Below, in pieces: positions 32,223-39,881 of a DNA stretch of 48,758 bases; within the stretch, counting starts at the first letter, position 1, and every line of letters begins with the position of its first letter. Below the pieces are notes generated by a model. The model ran no database searches and was not told where the DNA came from. It worked only from the letters and a program-made list of their open reading frames with translations. The position numbers and the translations under genes are program-made. The stretch comes from Bacillota bacterium (GTDB lineage: Bacteria > Bacillota > Sulfobacillia > RBS10-35 > JAJYVN01): positions 1 through 48,758 of the forward strand of contig JAJYVN010000001.1 of the NCBI GenBank assembly GCA_021791995.1, given 5' to 3'.

Positions 32223-34721
32223 ATGGAACTGAAGGAGTACCAACAGAGAGCTCTGGATAGCGTCGAATCGTACCTGCGCCAGCTGAGAACCTGGCGGGAA
32301 GAGTACGAAGGGGCGAATGAACGACTACGCTCGGCAATGGACTTTCCAAAGGCAGCATGGGAGGGCGTCTCGAGAGGGCCTTACGAGTCGAAGGTGACAG
32401 GGTCTGGGGAACCCTTGCCTAATTTCTGCCTTAAGGTACCAACGGGGGGCGGGAAGACCTATCTCGCAGTGCGTGCGCTCGACCGTGTCCAGACCATATA
32501 CAGGCAGCGGCATTCGGGGTTGGTGTTGTGGATTGTGCCGACGGACCAAATCTATCGTCAGACGTTAATCTCGCTCCAAGATCGGACGCACCCATATCGT
32601 CAATTTCTCGACATCGCCACCGGCGGGCGTGTGCAGGTCGTCGAAAAAACGGACCACTTTACGCCACAGGATGTCCGTGAGCGGCTGGTTATCCTGCTGC
32701 TAATGCTGCCGTCCGCGAATCGCCGAGACAAGGAGACCCTCAAGGTATTTCAAGACGCCGCCGGTTTTGAGGGGTTCTTTCCGGACGATGGGCACCGTGA
32801 AGAACACGAGGCCCTCATTCAACGCTGGCCGAACCTCGACTATTTCGGGGCAGAGGCGGACTGGACGGGCAGACAGGTCAAGAGTTCGCTTGGCAACGTG
32901 CTTCGGATTCTCTCGCCAGTCATTGTCCTAGACGAGGGGCAAAGGGCCTACAGCGAAGGTGCGCAGACAACGATTCGCGGGTTTAACCCGTGCCTGGTGC
33001 TGGAGTTGTCCGCGACCCCACCGAAGGGAAGCAACATTCTGGTCAACGTCCGCGGGCGGGAACTGGATCAGGAGCAAATGATCAAGTTGGAACTGCATGT
33101 CGCGAACCGGGCAAGCACTGACTGGCGGGACACTCTTGCCGATAGCTTGTCTTGGCGAAACCTGTTGGAAGAAGAGGCTAGAAAGTACGGATCCGCCACA
33201 GGTACGTACATCCGTCCGATCTGTCTGATTCAGGTCGAGCGGACGGGAAGGGATCAAATCGAGGCCGATCACATTCATGCGGAACATGTCAAGGACGAAC
33301 TTATCAGGTCGCACGGAGTCCCTGAGAGTCATGTGGCTATCAAATCCAGTGAGAAGGACGACATCGAAGGCACTGACCTACTTTCACCTGACTGCGAAGT
33401 TCGATACATCATCACGAAGCAAGCTCTGCAGGAGGGCTGGGATTGCCCTTTCGCCTATGTGCTTACAGTCCTGGCCAACCCTTCGTCCAGGACGGCCCTT
33501 ACCCAGTTGGTCGGCCGCATCCTCCGGCAACCCTACGCCAGGAAGACCGGCGTTGAAAGCCTGGATGAGAGTTATGTGTTCTGCTTCCGGCGCGAAGCGA
33601 CAGAGTTGTCTAGGGATATCAAGCAGGGGCTTGAGGGTGAAGGTCTGGGGGACTTGGCGCAAAGCGTCGTGGTCTCCGATAAGGGCCCCCAGGATGACAC
33701 GCGCGAGCGCCGGACGGTAGGGATGCGCGACAGGTTCAAGCGGTTTGAGGGAAAGCTGTATCTTCCGAAATTCCTAATTCAAGAGGGAGCACGTGAAGAC
33801 GAGGTTAGTTACGAGATGGACCTGCTCCCGCGAGTGCGGTGGGAAGGCCTCTCTCTCGAACGTATCGCGACGCTCACTCTTTCAGAGAAGCATGTAACTG
33901 AATGGGAGCAGTCGTTCGGTTACGGCGACGACGGCGATACAGTTACCAGCCAGGACTCGGTTGTTGAGACTAATGCGGAGTTGAACGTGCTATTCCTGAG
34001 TCGGCGGATTGAGTCTCTGGTGTCCAATCCGTGGATTGCGAGAGCCATCGTCGATGAGGCACTCCGGACCCTACGGCGTCGCTACGCTGACGACCTCATT
34101 GCCGCCAATCAAGTTCTGATCGCCGATGAATTGGAAAAGACCGTTGCCTCAGAGCGGGACAGGCTTTGTGAGGGAGTGTTTCGCGAGCTCGTCGAGATGG
34201 GTGTCCTTCGCCTTGTTCTCATGAGCACCAAGGCGTACCGCGTGCCGGACAGTATCGAGATTCCCAAAGCGGTCCAGCCTTTGTACCACACTGATGGCAA
34301 ACAGATTCAGCTCAGCCTATACGAGGATCCGGTGCCTAAAGAGTGGTTTAACGAGACGTTGGAAGCGCCCGTCGCCCTTTGCCTGGATCGGCAGGAGAAG
34401 CTGCTCTTCTGGTTCCGCAACCTGTCCAGCCGGGATTACTTCTATGTGCAGGGATGGCGTAAGAACCGCATCTGGGCGGACTACGTTGCGGCCAAGCGTG
34501 CTGAAACCGACGAGCAGAACTATGACACCATTTACGTGCTCGAGACAAAGGGCGACCAGCTGGCCGGCAACGACGATACGCAGTACAAGACGAGTGTCTT
34601 CGACCTGTGTAACAAGCTCTCGTGGAACGCGGTCTGCGAGGAGTTCCCTGGCAAGAAGGTTCGGTTCCAGGTGATTAAGCAGAGCGAGTGGGAGCGGATG
34701 CTCAACGAACTACTGCGATGA
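32223..34721 (+). CDS. res: Type III restriction system nuclease-helicase (Res)
   Basis: This 832-residue Res subunit has an SF2 helicase core: PTGGGKT (about residue 72), a DEGQ-type Walker B (about residue 237), QALQEGWDCPFAYVL and QLVGRILRQP. A C-terminal PD-(D/E)XK nuclease has VLETKGDQLAGNDDTQYK. It cleaves DNA with Mod after ATP-driven movement. The ATG at 32223 is chosen; a TTG at 32220 is adjacent. All motifs are intact. The 246-base gap that follows shows nothing recognisable apart from the next ribosome site. Confidence 0.92.
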   Translation: MELKEYQQRALDSVESYLRQLRTWREEYEGANERLRSAMDFPKAAWEGVSRGPYESKVTGSGEPLPNFCLKVPTGGGKTYLAVRALDRVQTIYRQRHSGLVLWIVPTDQIYRQTLISLQDRTHPYRQFLDIATGGRVQVVEKTDHFTPQDVRERLVILLLMLPSANRRDKETLKVFQDAAGFEGFFPDDGHREEHEALIQRWPNLDYFGAEADWTGRQVKSSLGNVLRILSPVIVLDEGQRAYSEGAQTTIRGFNPCLVLELSATPPKGSNILVNVRGRELDQEQMIKLELHVANRASTDWRDTLADSLSWRNLLEEEARKYGSATGTYIRPICLIQVERTGRDQIEADHIHAEHVKDELIRSHGVPESHVAIKSSEKDDIEGTDLLSPDCEVRYIITKQALQEGWDCPFAYVLTVLANPSSRTALTQLVGRILRQPYARKTGVESLDESYVFCFRREATELSRDIKQGLEGEGLGDLAQSVVVSDKGPQDDTRERRTVGMRDRFKRFEGKLYLPKFLIQEGAREDEVSYEMDLLPRVRWEGLSLERIATLTLSEKHVTEWEQSFGYGDDGDTVTSQDSVVETNAELNVLFLSRRIESLVSNPWIARAIVDEALRTLRRRYADDLIAANQVLIADELEKTVASERDRLCEGVFRELVEMGVLRLVLMSTKAYRVPDSIEIPKAVQPLYHTDGKQIQLSLYEDPVPKEWFNETLEAPVALCLDRQEKLLFWFRNLSSRDYFYVQGWRKNRIWADYVAAKRAETDEQNYDTIYVLETKGDQLAGNDDTQYKTSVFDLCNKLSWNAVCEEFPGKKVRFQVIKQSEWERMLNELLR

Positions 34722-34967
34722 TCTGGGCACCGCTGGAGCGGTGGCCGTCCGGCATGTGGTCGGGCTTGTGCCAGTTTCTGGGGCGATTTTGTCTTGGGGG
34801 GTCTAGCGACTCAATGTGGGGTCGTCGGTGGCTTAGAGGCCCGTCATCGGTCGCCGTGGGGCCGTCGTAGGGACGATCCAAGTGTCAACGGTCGCCTCTG
34901 TGGGGTTGAGGGCGGGTAGCCAGGTAAGCTGAGCTCATTTCAGCGACCCAAGAGGAGGCATAGTGCA

Positions 34968-37535
34968 GTGCCGTTCGTAGGTAGGGAAATTCGCCCGGCG
35001 CCACCAGAATCGCCGGAGGTACTCTTCCGCGAACTGCCGCGGACGGGCCGGGGTGTGTCCGAACTGTGGATACACCAGGGTGACGTCCTGCGGGCCTATA
35101 GGGAGCGCCATGTGGACACACCGGACGTAGCAATCGAGCTTCCGACGGGCACGGGCAAGACGCTCCCGGGGCTTCTGATCGCCGATTGGTGTCGACGATT
35201 CCATGGTGAGCGGGCCGCGTACGCGGCTCCGACTCGTCAGTTGGCCCGCCAAGTCGTCCAGGCCGCAGAGCGCGAGGGAATCCCGGCGGTCTTGCTAGTG
35301 GGGGGCCATGGGTCGTGGGCAACCGCCGACGTGACGCGTTACGACGGGGCTCTGGCAGTGGCGGTGACTACGTACAGCACGGTCTTCAACAGCAATCCGC
35401 ACCTGGTTGAGCCTCGCCTCCTGCTCTTCGACGACGCCCACGCGGGGGAACAGTACGTCAGTGAGGCGTACGCCGTGCCCATCAGCATGGAGAGGGACCC
35501 CGACATCTATAACGCCCTCCTCACCGTTTTGAGCCCTGAGCTTCCCCGGATGTTTTTGAAGCGGCTCGGCGATCCAACGGGGGACCCGGGAGTTCGACAG
35601 GAGACGAAGCTCGTGGTGCCGCTTCGTGATCCTAGCTTGATCACAGCGATCGACGACGTCCTCTTCGTGCCGACTGCTTCAGAGGAGTTGAGGTTCCGTT
35701 ACGCTATGGTGCGCGGTCACTTGCCGGCGTGTCTCGTGTATGTAGCCTGGCATCAGGTGCTCATCCGGCCCTTTGTCCCGCCGACGTTCGAGAACAGGAT
35801 CTTCGCGCAAGCGAGGCAGCGGATTTACCTGTCGGCCACCCTCGGGGAGGGCGGGGAGCTTGAGCGCGCCTTCGGCCGTACGCCGATTGTCCGGTTACCC
35901 CTTCTCGGGACATCGGGCGCGCCGCGCTCTGGACGGCGGTTCTTCATCTTCCCGGACCTAGCCGAAGGTGCGGACCCCGATGACTTGACGCGCGAGGTCG
36001 TGAGCCAGGCAGGTAAGGCGCTCGTCCTCACGCCCGATAACGTAAGCGCACGGACTTACGCCGAGAACCTGGTACCTGCCGGGTGGCCGATCCTAGGTCG
36101 CGATGATGTGAGCGAGTCGCTTGAGCCATTGGCCCGGGCTGAACACGCGGTTTGTGGTCTGGCGAACCGATATGACGGCCTCGACTTGCCAGACCAGGCG
36201 TGCCGGCTAGTGATCCTTGCCGATCTCCCCTCCGCCCAGAACCTTCAGGAGCGTTTCTTGGCGACACGGGTCGGGGCCCAGGCCGCTCTCGCTGAGCGCG
36301 TACGCACTCGTGTGATTCAAGGCGGCGGGCGCTGTGCCCGCGGCCCACAGGATTGGTCGCTTGTGGCGGTGCTTGGGGCTGAAATCGCGAGCTACCTTTC
36401 TAGGCCGGAGGTTCGGCAGGCTATGGATCCGGAGCTTCAAGCGGAGATCGAGTTCGGTCTGGGGAACGCCCGTGGGAAGAGCGCCGAGGTGCTGGAGAAT
36501 GTTGGCATATTCCTCGAGCACGGCGATGCCTGGCGTGATGGGGCAGAGCCACGCCTTGCTGAATTCCGGGCAGGCGTGATACGGCAGCGGCCGGACGGGA
36601 CAGATGAGCTTGCATCGTCCGTGCAATCTGAGATCGAGGCGTGCATGCTTGCTTGGCATGGGCGGTTCGAGGCGGCCAGTACATCGGCCCAGGGGGTCGC
36701 AAGGGTTCTCGGGCGCTCCGAGGCTACGAGGCCGTACCGTGCTTTTTGGCTATATCTGTCCGCGCTTTGGCTGTATGAAGCGGGCCGGACCAAACCTGTA
36801 CTTCAGGCAGCGGCCCGTGACCTGCTACGCCAGGCATCAGAGGCGGCCCGCCCCGCCACATGGATCCGAGACATGGCACCTTTGCCCGATGACGTGCCGC
36901 AAGAGATAGAGCCGGAGGATCGTGCCGCAGTCGAGCAGATTTGCGCGCGCCTGGAGAAAGGCGTCAACCGGGGCACCCATGACGGCATAGTGGGTGGCAT
37001 GCTGGCGGGGCTTGCCGCCGCCGACCCTTCTAGGTACGAGCCGGCTCTCACCGAACTCGGTCGTCTTCTCGGGGCTGACGCATTCAAGCCACCCGGAGAG
37101 GGCGGCTGTGACTCCGCATGGTGTTGGGGGAACCATCTGTGGATTGCCCTGGAGGCCAAGAGTGACCAAAACCCTGACGGCCCCGTCTCCCTGGACAACG
37201 TACGGCAGGCGAACACAGCGCTGCCTCTCCTTGCCGGACACCGCAGTCTGGAGGTGCCGCCGTTTGGTAGCATTACGGTCGTTATCTCGCCCCGTGGCAC
37301 TGTGGCGCCCACTGCCGTTATTGCTGCAGAGCCGCAGCTGCACCTCGCCACGCCCGAACTGATTGCGCAACTCGGAGCCGATGCTACAGAAGCATGGCAG
37401 AAGCTCCTAACTCAGACTCCGGGTCTCACGGCCAGAGACCTCAGGGAGGTCACGATGGGGGTGCTGAGTGCGCACTCGGCGCTTCCGTCGCAGGTGCGCG
37501 ACCGGCTGACGCCGCACCCGATTCGTGGCCTATAG
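34968..37535 (+). CDS. SF2 helicase fused to a PD-(D/E)XK-like domain
   Basis: This 855-residue protein has an SF2 helicase of the XPD/DinG type: Walker A LPTGTGKTLPG, AAPTRQLARQVV, VTTYSTVFNSN, FDDAHAGEQYV (Walker B DDAH), RIYLSATLGEGGEL, and a second domain with VLTPDNVSARTYAENLV and QERFLATRVGAQA. Near the C-terminus CDSAWCWGNHLWIALEAKS gives the D...ExK pattern of a nuclease. The GTG at 34968 has GAGGAGG nine bases upstream. It follows the type III restriction genes on the same strand and precedes an unknown membrane protein. The system is not one I recognise; a defence role is inferred from domains and context. Confidence 0.7.
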   Translation: MPFVGREIRPAPPESPEVLFRELPRTGRGVSELWIHQGDVLRAYRERHVDTPDVAIELPTGTGKTLPGLLIADWCRRFHGERAAYAAPTRQLARQVVQAAEREGIPAVLLVGGHGSWATADVTRYDGALAVAVTTYSTVFNSNPHLVEPRLLLFDDAHAGEQYVSEAYAVPISMERDPDIYNALLTVLSPELPRMFLKRLGDPTGDPGVRQETKLVVPLRDPSLITAIDDVLFVPTASEELRFRYAMVRGHLPACLVYVAWHQVLIRPFVPPTFENRIFAQARQRIYLSATLGEGGELERAFGRTPIVRLPLLGTSGAPRSGRRFFIFPDLAEGADPDDLTREVVSQAGKALVLTPDNVSARTYAENLVPAGWPILGRDDVSESLEPLARAEHAVCGLANRYDGLDLPDQACRLVILADLPSAQNLQERFLATRVGAQAALAERVRTRVIQGGGRCARGPQDWSLVAVLGAEIASYLSRPEVRQAMDPELQAEIEFGLGNARGKSAEVLENVGIFLEHGDAWRDGAEPRLAEFRAGVIRQRPDGTDELASSVQSEIEACMLAWHGRFEAASTSAQGVARVLGRSEATRPYRAFWLYLSALWLYEAGRTKPVLQAAARDLLRQASEAARPATWIRDMAPLPDDVPQEIEPEDRAAVEQICARLEKGVNRGTHDGIVGGMLAGLAAADPSRYEPALTELGRLLGADAFKPPGEGGCDSAWCWGNHLWIALEAKSDQNPDGPVSLDNVRQANTALPLLAGHRSLEVPPFGSITVVISPRGTVAPTAVIAAEPQLHLATPELIAQLGADATEAWQKLLTQTPGLTARDLREVTMGVLSAHSALPSQVRDRLTPHPIRGL

Positions 37536-37702
37536 AGGCATTCGGACGAATTCCCCGCCGAAAGAACGCCACGGAGGTCTGTGGTAAGGACGGATCTTCG
37601 TAGAGTGCGCAACGGTGCCAACCTGACATTTTTGGCTCACGGAGGTAACTCACCTGGTCGGTCCTGGCGAATACATTAGGTGACGCACTGGAGGGGGTAC
37701 CG

Positions 37703-38755
37703 ATTACGCAAACACATCCAGTGCCAGCATATCCGCCTGCCGATCTGGTGAGCATTGTCCTGACAGGGGCCTCGATCGCAGCCACGCTGTTCGGCCTCGG
37801 GTTTGCAGTAGTGACATATTTCAATTGGTCCAATATTCGGGGCCGAGTACGAAGAGAGATTGGGCGAGTAAATGATATCGAGTCGGCAAAGATCAGCCGG
37901 CGGATGGATGACCTTGTTCGAGGTTATGGCCGTTACCTCATGGCTGTCCAAAACCTGAGCGATGCGGATGACTTCGAACGGGAAGCTCAAGTTGTTCAAG
38001 ATGAAATTAAGGAACTGTGGAACTTCTACGTATACTCCTGCGAGAAGCGCGTTTGGCCTATTGTAAAACGGCTCGGGAATGCGTGGTCCTGGTGGCAACC
38101 GAACCTGCTAACCGATGAGGACAGTGCGAACATTCTCAAGGCGCTACGGTCACTAAGCATGGCGGAAGCCAATCTTGGGTGGCACGATCCGTCAGCCATT
38201 TCGATGTGGCGTGGTATCTGCTACGCAATCTTGCGCGAACCAACGGCCGCTGTTGAGCGGTTTGAGTCCATCGCCGACCCGAGAATCCTACATCGTTTCA
38301 GGGGCTATCTTGACGTCATGTGGGGTTCGTGTCCGCAACCAGGAGAAGTGTATTTCGAAAGGCTGGCTCGTGCATTTGGATTGCAACCGCCCCTGAGAAG
38401 TTCGGAGAGAGATACCCTGGCGAGGCTGCAGCATATGCAGTACCAAGTTGGGGTTGCGCAGTTCTCGCAAGGAAGCTGGTGGTTGGGGGCCGACCGTGAG
38501 ACGGGGCGCCCGAGTTGGGTCGGCCTCGTCCCTCGAAGTGCGCAAGGTGAACCGGGCTGGCGGGTGGATTACCAGCAGCACTATCCGGAAGGCGGGGGCG
38601 GGGGACAGAGCCACACGGTTCCCTCCATCGAGGCCGGGGTAGAATTCATGCTTGACCGTTTTGTCGGGCTGGTGAGTGCCCCCTCGGAACTTCGGCAACG
38701 ATGGAATCGTGATATGGAGCCCGAAACTTACGAGTTTCCCGATTCAGTTGAGTAG
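37703..38755 (+). CDS. Unknown membrane-anchored protein next to the helicase
   Basis: This protein of about 350 residues has one N-terminal transmembrane helix (LVSIVLTGASIAATLFGLGFAVV), a charged linker (RGRVRREIGRVNDIESAKIS) and a large soluble C-terminal domain without a recognised fold. The best ribosome site (GGAGGGGG) is followed six bases later by ATT at 37703; the first ordinary start is GTG 37721, which lies too far from it. An ATT start is therefore possible. It is on the same strand as the helicase-nuclease gene, and the 167-base gap between them holds nothing recognisable. Base use differs from the pilus genes, and a terminator follows. Confidence 0.5.
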   Translation: MTQTHPVPAYPPADLVSIVLTGASIAATLFGLGFAVVTYFNWSNIRGRVRREIGRVNDIESAKISRRMDDLVRGYGRYLMAVQNLSDADDFEREAQVVQDEIKELWNFYVYSCEKRVWPIVKRLGNAWSWWQPNLLTDEDSANILKALRSLSMAEANLGWHDPSAISMWRGICYAILREPTAAVERFESIADPRILHRFRGYLDVMWGSCPQPGEVYFERLARAFGLQPPLRSSERDTLARLQHMQYQVGVAQFSQGSWWLGADRETGRPSWVGLVPRSAQGEPGWRVDYQQHYPEGGGGGQSHTVPSIEAGVEFMLDRFVGLVSAPSELRQRWNRDMEPETYEFPDSVE

Positions 38756-38758
38756 AAC

Positions 38759-38788
38759 GCCCGGCCAGGCGGCCGGGCTTGTGCCATT
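38759..38788 (+). terminator. Terminator ending the defence island
   Basis: An 8-bp GC stem (38759-38766 with 38771-38778) with a 4-base loop is followed by TTGTGCCATTTT. It closes the defence block before the backbone resumes. Confidence 0.75.
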
Positions 38789-38822
38789 TTATGGGGACGA
38801 TCTAGTCTTGGACCGTGGGGGG

Positions 38823-39812
38823 ATGCGTGTGCGTTTCCGAGGAGTCTTCGGAGCCGTGACGGCCGGCGCTCTGGTGGCGACTGTCCTGAGCGCGACCACT
38901 GCTCAGGCGGCCGCGGCGTCTTCCTGCCGACCACGGCCAGGGAGCGAGGCATGCCTGTCGTACCTGTTCGCGGACGGTGGGGCGCACTTTTCTGCCGCCC
39001 AGTGGCGAGCGGACATCGCCCGGGCAAGTCGCCCCAACCAGGCTCTCTATGCCAAGTACAAGAGGTTGTTCGACGAGGCCAAGACTGCGGCTGAAAAGCA
39101 GAAGATCCTCGCGAAGTACGACGCGCTGGCGCACGGGTCCGCGGTCGGACCAAATACACCCATGCCTTCGATGCGGACAACCTACGCGGTGTGCCGCCAC
39201 CTACTGGTGAGCCAAGGGTACCGGTACGCCCCTGCCATGTGTGCCCCGTGGTACGCGAACTTCCAAGTCATCACGGGCTGGCAACTGCAGGAGGGGAACG
39301 GCCAGGTGGACATCGAGGTCTTTGGCTATTCCCGTTCGGGCGGGCCCAAGGAGACGGGCCAAATTGCCTTTCTGCAGTTCCCAACCAACCCGCATCTACC
39401 GGACGGTGGGGCCTGGACTGCCATGGATTCGCCACTGCCGTTGATCGCGTGGTTCCGGCTTGTACGTTCGCAGAAGTACGACCCCGCAATGCTCAAGGTC
39501 AAGGACACCTCGGGCGGAACGCTGGCGACCAACGAGTCGCTTAGCGCCGCGCAGTTCCTTGGGTTTTGGGGCTATGGGTACGCGCCGACCGAGTTCTCAG
39601 TTGAGGCGCGTCGCCTGATGGCGACTGCAGGGTTCAACCCCGTTGAGGCAGGGGGGCCTGATGTCTTGCCCGGCCACGCCTGGCCAGCGTTCACAAGTCG
39701 TGCGCTGACTCCATCCGTGTTGCGGACTGCTGGTTGGGAGTATGTAAATTGGCCGGAAAGGGCACTTGGCGGTGGGGGGCTTCCGGGCCTGTACGCCCAC
39801 GGTAGCGCCTAA
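38823..39812 (+). CDS. Secreted protein of unknown function
   Basis: ATG 38823 gives a 329-residue product with a Sec signal peptide (MRVRFRGVFGAVTAGALVAT, cleavage after AQA) and a mature domain containing several cysteines, ADGGAHFSAAQWRADIARAS and TTYAVCRHLLVSQGYRYAPA. Further along are VITGWQLQEGNGQVDIEVFG and a Trp-rich C-terminal third. I do not recognise a family. The gene opens the second pilus-linked block and is closed by its own terminator. The frame upstream to 38676 is a shadow of the preceding gene. Confidence 0.6.
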   Translation: MRVRFRGVFGAVTAGALVATVLSATTAQAAAASSCRPRPGSEACLSYLFADGGAHFSAAQWRADIARASRPNQALYAKYKRLFDEAKTAAEKQKILAKYDALAHGSAVGPNTPMPSMRTTYAVCRHLLVSQGYRYAPAMCAPWYANFQVITGWQLQEGNGQVDIEVFGYSRSGGPKETGQIAFLQFPTNPHLPDGGAWTAMDSPLPLIAWFRLVRSQKYDPAMLKVKDTSGGTLATNESLSAAQFLGFWGYGYAPTEFSVEARRLMATAGFNPVEAGGPDVLPGHAWPAFTSRALTPSVLRTAGWEYVNWPERALGGGGLPGLYAHGSA

Positions 39813-39827
39813 GGCTTGGCGACGACG

Positions 39828-39861
39828 AACCCGCCCTCGAGTGTGGGCGGGTTCTTGTTTT
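39828..39861 (+). terminator. Terminator after the secreted protein gene
   Basis: An 8-bp stem (39828-39835 with 39846-39853) with a 10-base loop is followed by CTTGTTTT. Confidence 0.8.
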
Positions 39862-39881
39862 GTCAGGGAGGAGGTATCTGT

